Below are positions 12,050 to 22,989 of a DNA stretch of 64,000 nucleotides, piece by piece; the first letter of the stretch is position 1; every line of letters starts with the position of its first letter. A program made the position numbers and the translations under genes. This stretch comes from Chaenocephalus aceratus (Eukaryota > Chordata > Actinopteri > Perciformes > Channichthyidae): positions 18,149,572 through 18,213,571 of the forward strand of contig CM043808.1 of assembly GCA_023974075.1 (NCBI GenBank), given 5' to 3'. The notes under the pieces were generated by a model that saw only the letters and a program-made list of their open reading frames with translations, was not told where the DNA came from and made no database searches.

Positions 12050-12345
12050 CCTTCACGTCAGTTGGTCTTGGCATGTCTCTCACTGCCCTGATCTTCTCGG
12101 GGTCAATTTTCAGCATCTGCTGTCAGCAGGTGTCCAATATATGGCACCTCCTGCTGCCTTAACCTGAATTTCTCTGCATTCAGTTTGATATTCTTTTCTC
12201 TGCATCTGCTTAGAAACTGTCTCAATTTATCATCATGGTCTTTGAAGGCCATTTCTTGTGTGTCACCTTCTCCTGTGATCAATACATCATCAGCTATGAT
12301 GTAGATGCCTGGCAGACCCTCCAGTGCTTGATTCAGCTGATTACA
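12050..12345 (-). pseudogene. Ty3/gypsy reverse transcriptase core fragment
   Basis: Minus-strand codons read 'LPGIYIIADDVLITG', which matches the gypsy RT motif around the catalytic YxDD box but with IADD in place of Y-x-D-D. They then read 'KLNAEKFRLRQQEVPYIGH' and 'IDPEKIRAVRDMPRPTD', the usual palm-to-thumb order. The frame changes near 12116. This is the upstream half of the pol found at 2640-4499, and the sequence continues across the hAT target duplication CTGTACAC. Confidence 0.8.
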
Positions 12346-12425
12346 CTTTATTAAACTTTTAGATAGAACGTAGCATAACATTTACACCCTGGCTTCATCC
12401 GCATGCCTGCTCCGGTGTGTGTTCT

Positions 12426-13440
12426 CCTTATCCATCCACGACCACGACTCCATCTGCGATCAATTAACTTCTGGACAATGATCCCTCTCTCTACGCCTCC
12501 TGTACCCAGGCTCGGACTGGCCATCGGGAGGACCGGGGGGTTTCCCTATGGCCTGGCCTGTTAAGTGGCCTGCCTCACACAGGGTGACTGGCTGTCTACA
12601 TGATGTGGCCTGCCGACATGGCCACTGTCATACAGATCACAAATCAAAGCCCTTGATTGGTCTCTGTGTGTCAGTCAAGCTCGGGATAACCTCAGCTCAG
12701 GTGAGGTAAAGGACTCTCTGAGTGTTTAGATAGTTAACTTAGTCTAAGTTCTCTGTGGGTCTCAAACGGTTTGGTCACCATTTATGTAAACACATATTTC
12801 CATTTGAGGGGGTAGTGAGATTAGTAAAATATGCATGAATAAAATAAAAAAAGAAGTTAACTAGGGGATAAAAGGTAAGATACACTTTTAAAACTTGTTG
12901 AGAGCTAAAACTAGCCTTTGCTGCTGCCTCAAAGAGGAGCAAGGGCGAGAGGAGGGAGACAGGAGAGGCTGATCCAGGAGCACAGACACACTCACAACTA
13001 TAAATGAACCAAAAATAAATTAATAAACAAGTTTCAGTGTGTTTCATATTGGAAATGGTATGTTATTGGTTATTGGTTACATGATTTTATGATTATTTAA
13101 ATGTATACAGTTCTGTTTCAAATAGGTGTTTCCATAGATCTAGTCTCTTTATTTTCCCCTCAAAATGCACCAGATTGACGCATCTAACTCCAAAATAAAA
13201 TAAAAAATCTTACCGGGGGAGCATGCCCCCAGACCCCCTAGATGATTTGAGGTCCACCCCTACTTAAAATCACATGGATAGGTTCCTAAATAAATTTACC
13301 ATTTAAAAAAAAAAATAGTAACCCATGTCCACATGTTTATTTGTGGGTAGTAGATTTAAACTATAGGGCTATCACTATGGGCCCTGTTTGTACCTGTTCG
13401 TTCTGCCATCGTGTGAAGGGTCTGCTAACAAGCGACCAAC
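12426..13440. other. Repeat-rich DNA without genes
   Basis: Near 12510 there is a piece beginning GGCTCGGACTGGCCATC that recurs in similar form at about 27112. Near 13210-13275 a tract ACCGGGGGAGCATGCCCCC belongs to a common fish transposon end. I recognise no coding exon in this kilobase. Confidence 0.5.
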
Positions 13441-13449
13441 AGCACGTCA

Positions 13450-13942
13450 CAAAGGCACGTCACCTCATACTTATCAGTTCCTGGAAAGAAATAAAGATTA
13501 CAAAATTAAATATGTTTTCTAGTCAGACAGTTTATTATAGACTGAGTATCTTGTACAGCATTAAGGGGCATACCCAAGTCCAGGGCTGCCTGACTGGTGG
13601 ACCACCCAATGCGACATAGACCCTGGTCATGGCAGGTCACCTCATAGTACTTCCCTGGACAAATAAAGACCTAACTTTTCCAACTTGGGCTGATGTTTAA
13701 ATGCAAACTGAAAATTGTACAATATGTTAGTTGTATTATAATCTCAGTGACTGTCAAGTACTTACCCCTGTTTTACCACTACCATTTGCTGTTGCCTGAA
13801 CAAGGGAATAAAAAAGGAGAATGAGACAGAAACTTGTAGTGTTCAAATTTTGAATAAGAAATAAAGAGGGATGCCTACCATAAGCTCATCTCCTCCACCA
13901 AGAATAAGTGGAATAGACTCTGCCTGGATGTCAGTAGGTAGC
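13450..13942 (-). pseudogene. DDX1: DDX1-derived exon fragments (DEAD-box helicase with SPRY domain)
   Basis: Short exons with good splice sites lie in DDX1 order on the minus strand. Exon 13879-13942 encodes 'LPTDIQAESIPLILGGGD', the Q-motif region. The 30-bp exon 13766-13795 encodes ATANGSGKTG, the Walker A motif, normally AAETGSGKTG. Exon 13574-13654 encodes '[18 protein letters not shown]' from the SPRY insert and ends LDLG. A piece ending at 13480 continues with TDK before diverging. Each has flanking AG and GT. The coding part between Walker A and the SPRY exon is missing and only about 110 bp separates them, with mismatched phase, so this cannot encode a full helicase. DDX1 is an RNA helicase acting in tRNA ligation and RNA clearance. 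I call it a relic or captured fragment. Confidence 0.75.
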
Positions 13943-14182
13943 CTGAAACGCAATGATTTAAATAAATCAGGTTTGTGTCAACTGTTAAGCTTGCAGAAAT
14001 GTCTAACGGTACGTCCACACAGCAGCTTTTCAAAAATCTCGAAAATCTTGGAGCTGGGCGTGTCTGACAGTTTGGGGATTTTTTGCGAGCAATGCGACCA
14101 ACAACAAATCACATGAATCTCCCGCCCCCGACATACAAAGCAAAAAACCCCGGGGATTTTATGCGAGCAATATATATATATT

Positions 14183-16490
14183 AGGGCTGTCAAACGATTA
14201 CAATTTTTAATCAGATTAATCACAGCTTAAAAATTAATTAATCATGATTAATCACCATTCGAACTATGTACAAAATATGTATATGCCATTCATTTATGTA
14301 TATTGTTGTGGGAATGGAAAGATAAATGAAAGAAGGCGGATATATCCATTTAACATACAGATCTATGTTTATTCTAAAAAAATTCTGCGTGTCAAAATGA
14401 AAGACAACCCACACACCTATCAATCATCAAACCGTGGGGTCTTAATTCATTACGTGTTGATTTCTATCAACGGGGGACATGGGCGGCGCCAGGAATTTTT
14501 TTCTGCAGTAGCTTTGCAGTTGCTATATGACAGCACGGCGTTGCTAGTTAATTTTCAAAATAAATAAACAAACAATACCAGTGGGCCAAGCACGAGCCTG
14601 TTCATATTGTAGGGTTCACCGCTATTCAAGATCACATATCACGAGCCTTCAATGTCGAAAACGTTCTCTTTATTTTCTGGTATTGACGGCCACAGCCACG
14701 CCTATACAGAACCAATCAATAGTATAACACTCATTAGGCTTGTTTGAGACACATTGCGGCTCGCCTCGAAAGTAGACGAGAGTAGCCGATCGCAGCCGGG
14801 GGAGGTGTCAAAAAGCTCGACTTAAGTCGGACAGCTCGGACTCGGAGTCGGCTTGACTGGCTGGGTTTGCAATGGCGGAAATTGCGTTGGCGTTTTTCGT
14901 TGCAGATGAAGTGGATGCAATAGAAATCCCACATGTATTGTATGCACATGGGCGGCGCCAGGATTTTTTTGCTGCAGTAGCTTAGCAGTTGCTATATGAC
15001 AGCACAGCGTTGCTAGTTAATTTTCAAAATAAACAAACAATACCAGTGGGCCAAGCTGTTCATATTGTAGCGTTCACCGCTATTCAAGATCATTCAAGCC
15101 TTCAATGTCGAAAACGTTCTCTTTATTTACAGAACCAATCAATAGTGTAACACTCATGACTTTCACGTGACACACACCGGAAAACACACACACATACACA
15201 CACCTGGAAGGGGCGGTCTCTCCCTAACTCCCACCAACAACATTGCCTAAATAACGCACTTTTCCTCCTCTCTGGCCTCATTCTGTGACTCTCCTCCTCC
15301 TCCTCCTCCTCCTCCTCCTCCTCCTCCTCCTCCTCATTCACAATTCCCCGTGTTAGATCTCACTGTCAGCACGCCTCGAACAATGCGCCATGTCGGAAAA
15401 TACAACACATTCTTGATTCATTTAAAATGACCATTTGTAACTGAGAGGAGTGACTGCTCATTTCTGCCGAGATGCTCAAAGGGTGAGACGCTGTGTCTGA
15501 GAATCACTGACTAGCAGAATTTGTATATTCTGGAGTGGAGCTCTGCAGAGAGCAGGGTGGAGGAAATGAGGGCAGTGGATCATCACGGTGCGGAGAGGAG
15601 CAGCGCTAGTTCCACTAGTTCCACTGCAGCTCGTGGTAGCAGCTAGCTGGTCCTGCTGCTGCAGGTGCAGCGGGTCAGTTGGCGGGGGCACCTGTTCTTC
15701 GTGGTCCCAATCCTCCCGGTTTTCATAGTGAACATCGGGATTCTTGTGGATAGCAGGGTTGTCCGGCTGGACCGGCTCCGTTGGAGATCGCGGTCGTTTA
15801 CGCTGACGGCGGCGGCGACGAGTGGAGTACTTCGTGACCACAGAGTGTGAACGTTGTGATCAGCTGTTTTAGCGCAGTTCTCCAGTGAAGGGGGGGAGTC
15901 TCCCTCCGCAGCCGGTTGGCGTAGTTTTGGCACAATTCCATTGTACAGACCGACGTTAACAGCAGCCCTGTCTGTGCACACGGAGACCGACTCTGTCGTC
16001 CGGTGATCTAACCGCCTTCTGGAAAAGCTTCACAAGTACGTCGGTACGCAAATGCGCTTTGTGACACAAGTGACGGTACGCATTTCAGATTATGTGCACC
16101 CCTGTACTACAGCAAAATTATTCTCCGTCGGGACTTCCTGCAACAACACCACACCGTTATCAAATATGTTCTATTGAGAAGACGATCACTACGTGACAAA
16201 AGTTTTCAAAAGCGTGGCTACTGAAATCAATCTTACTAACTGCTGTCTGTGCAATTTACTCCGTGCGAGTTGGCAGACTTTATTTTGCTTACTTTAACAT
16301 CATTTTTCATGGTGGGGCTAAGCCATTTCTTGATATGGGTGTAGCCTACCCCAGCCATACCCTGGCGCTGCCACTGGTGGCATGTATGGGGCGGGCCATT
16401 CTACACATGCGGTAAATGCGTTAAATATTTTAATGCAATTAATTAAAAAAATTAATTACCGCCGTTAACGCGATAATTTTGACAGCACTA
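14183..16490. mobile_element. hAT-like element inserted in MITE copy 1
   Basis: The left end reads AGGGCTGTCAAACGATTAC with an ATTAATC-rich region behind it; the right end reads the inverse (GCGATAATTTTGACAGCACT). The insertion sits in a (TA)n tract, so the target duplication cannot be read exactly. Inside, a block of about 180 bp starting GGGCGGCGCCAGGA is present twice in direct orientation (about 14482-14690 and 14950-15125), with a duplicated 'ACAGAACCAATCAATAGT' after each. A (TCC)n run lies at 15289-15335. No transposase is recognised. Confidence 0.6.
15289..15335. repeat. (TCC)n microsatellite
   Basis: An uninterrupted run of CTC/TCC triplets. It produces a spurious polyglutamate reading on the minus strand. 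Confidence 0.95.
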
Positions 16491-16936
16491 ATATATATAT
16501 AAACTCCCCAAACAGGCGAAAACCTACCAGTTTCACCCACTGTCTCTGCCACCTCCCTCCATCCCTGGTTCCTCCGGTTTGTATCCCGTTAAAAGTTCTG
16601 CTCGTAAAGAACCGGGTGATTTGCTTCCGTAATTTCTCGTTTGGAATATGAGGAAATGACTGTCTGGTTCTCCCTGCTTACACTTGATTGGCTAGCGCTT
16701 CTACTGTCAGATTTGCATAAACGTGTTTGATTGGCTGGCGCTTCCAGCTCAGCTTGAAAAGTTGAACATTGCTCAACTTTTGAATCCTGGAAATCCTGGA
16801 CATCCTGGAAATCTTCGCTTCGCTCCCCCACAATGCAGTTCGGCGAAAAGCGAGGCAAAGTGACGTCATCCCCATTCAAAGTCAATGGGCAGAGAAGCGT
16901 TGGAAGATTCTTCTGAAGCTGCTGTGTGGACGTACT

Positions 16937-17266
16937 GTTACGGAGCGTCCACACTACAGCTTCAAAAAAAGCTTGGAGCTGGGCGTGTCTGTAGCTTGGG
17001 GATTTTATTCAAGCAACACGACCAACAACCAATCACATGAATCTCCCGCCCCCGACATACAAAGCAAAAAACCCCGGGGATTTTATGGGAGCAATATATA
17101 TATAAACTCCCCAAACAGGCGAAAACCTACCAGTTTCACCCACTGTCTCTGCCACCTCCCTCCATGCCTGGTTCCTCCGGTTTGTATCCCGGTAGGTGAA
17201 GAGGGTCTGGTCATACAAAACCGGGTGATTTTCTACAGCGATTTGAAATCTAATTTAGACCGATGA
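16937..17266. mobile_element. MITE copy 2, right end truncated
   Basis: It begins TTACGGAGCGTCCACACTAC immediately after copy 1 and follows the same internal sequence (TTGGAGCTGGGCGTGTCTG, then the (AT)n run and CCAAACAGGCGAAAACC). The matching right terminus is absent. Confidence 0.7.
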
Positions 17267-17940
17267 CAATCATATTAGATTCATATTAACCCTAGAACTG
17301 CAGACAATATAGCTAGGACTCAAAAAGTCTGTTCAAAAAGGCAGAACTCCAGGTAAGAAAATCATACACAGGGATGCAAACACAGGTGAAAAAAGAGAGA
17401 ACTATTCGAAGCAGAAAAAAAACAGCGTCAAAATCTGACAAAGGCCTGTGCTATAATGCTTCAATTAACTGGCTATTCTTTATAATATACTCTGATCAAT
17501 AGGAGACAGAGATGGGGAACTTAACGTGAAGAGACGTTACACTCGTGTTGTGTTCAAGGAACCTGTCATTGGCCAGGAAAAACAGGCACTCACTTGTTTA
17601 ATTATTTTGCGGTCTAGATTTCTTCTTCCTTTTTGAAGTGAGAAGTTGTCCGTTAGTCGGACTGACGGACGGACCCCCCCAAAACGAAAATTCTTCGGTT
17701 CTCCACGAATTACACGAGTCACCCAAATCAGCGTTAAAAAAACGGGAGGCGCCGAAAAGCGACTAATTTGCATTTTTTCATTACACATATTTAATTGAAA
17801 TTTCTGTTAACACTAGAACCGCCAACAGCGTCAGCGCCTACATAGATATAATTTTCAAATCATTTAATTTGTTCCTCTTCATAATTTATTTATAAACTAA
17901 GTAGGACGATTTAAAACTCACTTAATTGGGTTAATTTAGA
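17267..17940. other. DNA with piggyBac-like end motifs, no genes
   Basis: TTAACCCTAGAACTGC at about 17287 and TTAACACTAGAACCGCC at about 17810 are similar motifs in direct orientation, of a type found at ends of fish TTAA-target elements. I could not pair them as inverted termini and see no coding region. Confidence 0.3.
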
Positions 17941-18128
17941 AATTGCTTCAGTTTATCATCATAACAGATCAAAAAGTTCAGATTCATTTTACAATAAATC
18001 AAGGAATGATAAACTTCTACAAACAAAAACAACATAATTAAAACATTTAAACAAACTACTAAAAGTAGATTAACTACATTATTCAAAAGTGTACAGTAAC
18101 TTCTGATAATAACACGGGAAATAAATGA

Positions 18129-18135
<7 letters not shown>
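17940..18135. repeat. Inverted copy of the 8947-9701 MITE family
   Basis: Several blocks are reverse complements of 9340-9500, including the run around AAACAAACTACTAAAAGTAG and TAATAACACGGGA. The copy stops at the (CT)n tract where the LINE begins. Confidence 0.6.

Positions 18136-18168
<33 letters not shown>
18136..18168. repeat. (CT)n microsatellite at the LINE 5' boundary
   Basis: About 16 CT dinucleotides without interruption sit directly between the MITE-family fragment and the sequence leading into the LINE ORF1. Confidence 0.9.
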
Positions 18169-18172
<4 letters not shown>

Positions 18173-18348
18173 TGTGAGTGGACCGGTGAATATAGCGGAG
18201 AGCGATCGTTTAAGTTTTATAACTTTTCAAACCATTGTCAACAATTCATTTTTCTCTGGGTGATAGTTTGTCTTTGTGCATCACTTCACTGACTTGGGTG
18301 TTTTTTGGTGGTGTTGTTTGGTTGCACTGGTGGTGAATTGTTTGTCTA

Positions 18349-19780
18349 GTGGCTGCAGCTGCAGTCACGCCGCCCGGCATGGCGTTCCGTGGCAGCTGCG
18401 CTGTGTTAGAGAAGCTGACTCGCCAACACGCCATCAAGCTCTCTCCACCTGTCGGTGTGTCGGTGGAGGAGTGTGGTCTGGCTGTGGGGGCTGTGGTGGG
18501 ATATGGCAGAGTTAAATCTGCCTCCCGCCCGCATGAACAGTGCAGTGGTTATTTTTTTAGACTGCACGGAAAAAGCTAACCAGCTGGTGGAGAGCGGGCT
18601 AGTGATTAAAGGGACGCTGTTACCCGTGCTACCCCTTGTCACTGCAGCTAAACAAGTCATCATCTCTAATGTACCCCCGTTTCTGAGAAACGAGTTGTTG
18701 GAGAGAGAGCTGGCTCGACACGGGCAGCTTGCGTCTCCCATTAAGTTGATCCCCCTGTGCTGTAAATCCCCGCACCTCAAGCACGTTGTGTCTTTTAGGA
18801 GACAGGTGCTTATGGTCCTGAAAAAGGATGAAGGGGAACTTAATCTGACTCAAGTTTAAAATTGATGATTTTGTGTATACTGTCCATGTTACGTCTGACA
18901 TTTTGAAATGTTATGGTTGTGGAGCGGCAGGACACCTGATTCGCGTGTGCGCTCGCAGCCGGCCCGACGGTGCCCGCGGCAGAGCCGCTACCGGTTTGGC
19001 CGGGCCGCCGGTGCTGGGGTCCGCGCCAGCTGCGGAGCCGCTGCCGGGTGCTTTGTCCACGGCCGGGGCTGCGCCAGCTGCAGAGCCGCTGCCGGTTGCT
19101 TTGTCCACGGCCGGGCCGCCGGTGCTGGGGTCCGACCCCGCGGCGGAGTCGCTGCAGGTCCCGGTTCCACCACCGGAAACGCCGGTGGTGTAACCGCAGG
19201 TCAGTCGGTCCGTGGCAGAGCCAACGGTTTCGCGCGTAGAAAGCACACAGGAAGCCGGTACACACAGTATCACACACACAGACACTCAGGTCACACAGAA
19301 AGCAGATAGTGAGCACACTGCAGCCAGAGTGACTGAGTCTGTTCTGGAGGATGTGGTAATGGATGAGGATTTGTTAAGGTTACCTGTTAAAAGGAAAAAC
19401 GAACAAGTGAGCAAAGGAAGTGGGGCTCAGAAAGGGAAGGTGTCAAAGAGGGAGTCGCTGTGTTCCTCCTCTCAGCCAGAGGGAGTCTCAGAGGACTCAG
19501 AGGACAGTGCAGCGAGTCATTCTTTGACATCGTTGAGGTAGCAAAGGGAGAGGAGTACTCTTTCCAGAGGATCAGATCCTTTCTGGCGGAAACTAAGGGG
19601 TGGAGGGGGGTGAAATTAGATGACTTTTTTGCAGATTTGCAGATCTTTCACAATACTGCCAGGGTTCTCATGCGGTGCAAAGAAGCCTTAGGGGAACCTT
19701 TCTTCACTGGCCCAGAGAAGGCTCGGTTAAAGAAGATACTTCAGAGGATTAGAGAGGAAACTGCAAAGAATGATGAATAA
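18349..19780 (+). pseudogene. Tx1-like LINE ORF1 protein (nucleic-acid binding), frameshifted
   Basis: ORF1 begins near 18379 (MAFRGSCAVLEKLTRQ), changes frame near 18530 into 'MNSAVVIFLDCTEKANQLVE', runs to 18859 ('RRQVLMVLKKDEGELNLT'), then shifts again to the knuckle 'CYGCGAAGHLIRVC' at 18908-18950. The part after this is Ala/Pro-rich and tandemly repeated (18990-19190), which explains overlapping open frames on both strands. The tail to 19780 is acidic and basic in patches. The protein should form RNA particles with the LINE transcript. At least three frame changes are needed to read it. Confidence 0.75.
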
Positions 19781-20674
19781 GTACATCTTGGTTTTATTTT
19801 TTATTTTTCTTCAGCCAGGTTTTTGATTTTGTTAGGATGCAACAATAATTTCATTATGAGTGACATAAAGCTGGGCTCTTTAAACATTAACGGTGCTCGA
19901 GGGGATGCTAAGAGAGCATCTTTATTTACTTTATTAGGAAACAAGAGTTTAAATGTGACGTTTCTCCAGGAAACTCACAGCACTGCTGAGAACGAGAGTG
20001 ACTGGAGGGGGGGAGGGTTTCTTCAGCCATAAGCGCAGCAATAGTGGAGGGGTTGCGATTCTCTTTGCGAGGGGCTTTACACCCTTCTCATGTATGGTCG
20101 ATGAGGTCATCCCAGGACACTTGCTCAAAATAAATGCTGAATTTGAAAAAGTTAAAATATGTTTTATAAATATTTATGCTCCCAGTGTGGGCGCAGAGAG
20201 GCTTTTGTTTTTTGAGAAACTGAAACACACTCTTAGCACCTGTGATAGTGGGGAGTATCTGTTCCTGGGGGGTGACTTCAACTGCACAGAGAACCCTGTG
20301 CTGGATAGGAACCACCAGGAACCGCATGCTGCGAAGAGTGCCTTAATAAGACTAACAGAAAGCTTTGAGCTGTGTGATGTTTGGAGGCACTTCCACCCGG
20401 GCCAGCGGCAGTACACGTGGGTGCACTCTAGGGATAACCTGTTGTCTCTAGCTAGGCTGGATCGTGTCTATGTTTTTAATCATCACATTAATGTAAGCAG
20501 AAGCTGCTCCATCAGTCCAGTGGGAATCTCTGACCATTCCCTCGTACAAGTCTCAGTTTTTATTAATCATGTTAAGTGTAATAGTGCGTATTGGCACTTT
20601 AATGCTTCTCTGTTGGCCGACAACCATTTTAAAAATGTTTTTCAATTATTTTGGGAAAACTACCGTTTATCTAA

Positions 20675-21705
20675 TGCCCCTTTCACACCAGCGCCTTTTC
20701 AGCTCCGGCTCGGAGCTAGAGCCTGAAAAGCGCCGGGTTTTCCTGTTTACACCGCAGCGGCGCTGGCTCTTAGCTCCGGAATCCGCTTCATTTACAGCTC
20801 CAAAAAATAGTCGGTCCAGAGGCAAGAGCTTTGGAGCTAAGAGGCGACGTCGCTTACGTCTCTCTTACGTCGAGGCGTGCAGGAAACTAAACCCACCTCC
20901 CCTGAACATGGGTCGACTGTTATGCCTGCCTACAAGCAGTAGTGCTTATAAACACACTTTATAAAGTCAGGCAACACTAACCAAGCTTCGTGTGATTCTG
21001 TTTATTTGTACCTTACTTTGACCATCCGTTCACTGTTATCGATCATTGTGGAGAGAGGCAGACGTGTTGTTTTGTATTATTGCAGCTATCGGATGCAAGT
21101 AGTCAGTTTAGCTTCGGTTGCTATGCTAACATCACCCGTTTTATACCAGAGAAACTTTCATAATAGCGTTGTGATACCAAACAGCGTCAATTCAGACTGA
21201 CACACATTCACTTAGGCTAAGGGGAACTGGGGATATGCATCAGCTGCTTGTGTGAGTCGGACAGTGAATACTTTAGAGCGGCCGCTGCAGTGTGAGCTAA
21301 CTGGGAGCTAACGGGAGAATAAACTCCCGTGGAAGAGCAGCACTGCAGCGGTCGGTAAATGCTGCAGAAACACATTAATAAACAATGAACCACGGCACTC
21401 TGGAGCAAAGTATAAGGTTGGAGAAGTCGTTATTCAATTTATTCTGGCTTCGTGTGATTAAAAGCAACACGATCATCGACCCGACGCAGTTGTTGTTGTT
21501 GTTGTTGTTGTTGTGAGCGCCGTAATGGGTGCCGTTGGGGAGCAAATCAGCGATGTAAACGGTGATGTCATGACGCAGCAGGGGCAGCTCTGGGGCGCCA
21601 GTGGGCGGTGTGAACAGAGCGGGAGCTGAAAAGGGAAACCGGAGCTGAACCAGAAAAGCTCCCGCTCGGAGCTAGAAACTGAAAAGCGCTGGTGTGAAAG
21701 CCGCA
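20675..21705. mobile_element. PIF/Harbinger-type MITE in LINE ORF2
   Basis: The ends are TGC(C/G)(C/G)CTTTCACACCAGCGC in inverted orientation. The flanks are TAA on both sides (20672-20674 and 21706-21708). Removal restores the endonuclease-to-RT linker reading, which confirms the limits. The three-base TWA-type duplication is typical of PIF/Harbinger. A (TTG)n run occurs at about 21491-21513. No transposase. Confidence 0.85.
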
Positions 21706-22670
21706 TAAGAGTGAGTACAATTCTCTTCAGCAGTGGTGGGATGTAGGTAAAGTGAAGATCAAGCAGCTTTGCCTACAGTACACTTTCAATGTCACAAAGG
21801 ACATGGCTAGATCTCTGAGAGCTCTGGAGAGAGAAGTGGTGGAGCTGCAGGGATTGGCAGACTCCACAGGAGAGCGAGAACATGTTGAAGTTTTCAAAAG
21901 TAAAAGCTCAGCTCTGTCTGACCTGCTGGGGTTTTCTGCTCAGGGTGCTCTGGTCAGATCCCGGTTTCAGAACATCGTGAAAATGGATGCTCCCTCTCAC
22001 TTGTTCTTTGGTCTCGAGCGTAAGAATGGTCAGAGGAGGCTGATGCACTCCCTGCGATCCAATGCTGGGCAGCTGCTTCAGGAGTCCGCCGACATTCGTC
22101 AGTGTGCTGTGGAGTTCTACAAAGAGCTCTACAGAACAGAGTTCCAGGCCGAGCCAGAGGTGGCGCAGTCGTTCTATGAGGGCCTTCCTAACGTCCCTGA
22201 GGAGGACCATGCTGAGCTTGAGGCGGAGCTCTCTGCCCAGGAGCTGCAGGAAGCCCTGCAGAGCATGCAGAGTGGGAAGGCTCCTGGCTGGCATAGACGG
22301 CCTGCCTGCAGACTTCTATAAGGCTCTCTGGCCAGTTATAGGTGATGACCTGCTGAGTGTGCTCAGAGACAGTCTAAGTAACGGGAGGTTGCCTCTGAGT
22401 TGCAGGAGAGCTGTGCTCACTCTCCTCCCTAAGAAAGGAGACCTGCAGGAGATTAAGAACTGGCGTCCTGTGTCTCTACTCTGTACCGACTACAAGCTGC
22501 TTTCCAAAGTGTTAGCGACGAGGCTGAGAAAAGTGATGGAGCATGTCGTTCACGTAGACCAGACATACTGTGTACCCAGCAGGTTGATAACTGACAACGT
22601 GACTCTAATTCGAGATGTTTTGGACCTCTCCGGTTCATTGGGCTGTGAGCTTGGTCTGATTTCTCTAGAC

Positions 22671-22989
22671 CAGGGGTGTCAAACTCAAGGCCCGGGGGCC
22701 AAATCCGGCCCGCGACTTCATTTGATGTGGCCCGCAAGAGCTTGCAAAGAATATAATACGTTCTTATACGGTTACATGAAGAGAGAATTATTTGCCCTGG
22801 ACTTCTGCTTTCAGACGTAGTTAATTACTAAGTTATTACCCTATCCGATAATAATCCAATGCAGAGGCAATAATGTAATTATAATACATTATTTTGTATA
22901 TATTATATATTTATATGGTTACAACCGGCCCTTTGAGTGCAACCATAATGCTAATGTGGCCCGCGATGAATTTGAGTTTGACACCCCTG
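22671..22989. mobile_element. hAT MITE in the LINE reverse transcriptase
   Basis: The ends are CAGGGGTGTCAAACTCAA and its inverse. The 8-bp duplication is CTCTAGAC (22663-22670 and 22990-22997). Excision joins codons '..ISLD' and 'QEKAFDRV' in the RT palm. A very common fish hAT non-autonomous type. Confidence 0.95.

Larger units (their letters stand above)
2317..12425 (-). mobile_element. Ty3/gypsy retrotransposon, internally deleted and split by nested DNA transposons
   Basis: Pol is read on the minus strand. The reverse transcriptase core lies at 12050-12345 and the rest of RT, RNase H and integrase at 2640-4499. The two halves are separated by the 7.5-kb hAT insertion at 4508-12041. Near-identical direct repeats at about 2334-2428 and 12343-12424 contain a minus-strand AATAAA and look like the two LTRs. 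In the right copy the repeat joins directly to mid-RT, so gag, protease and the RT N-terminus have been deleted. A minus-strand purine run (plus 2564-2584, a run of C on plus) precedes the left repeat, as a polypurine tract would. Exact LTR ends are not fixed. Confidence 0.7.
14004..16936. mobile_element. MITE copy 1 (TIR AACGGTACGTCCACAC), split by a 2.3-kb insertion
   Basis: The left end near 14004 reads AACGGTACGTCCACACAGCAG and the right end near 16936 reads the inverse (CTGCTGTGTGGACGTACTGTT). The inner sequence matches copies at 16937-17266 and 48937-49566. The copy is broken at an AT-repeat near 14183, where another element of about 2.3 kb is inserted, and it resumes at 16500. It is non-coding. 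The superfamily is not certain. Confidence 0.7.

Noticed and set aside
15123..15341. Minus-strand ORF with a long polyglutamate run
   Set aside because: It is the translation of a (TCC)n microsatellite inside a transposon, with no other support.
18906..19316. Overlapping long ORFs on both strands of LINE ORF1
   Set aside because: They arise from a GC-rich tandem Ala/Pro-coding repeat. Only the plus-strand frame continuing the zinc knuckle is meaningful.
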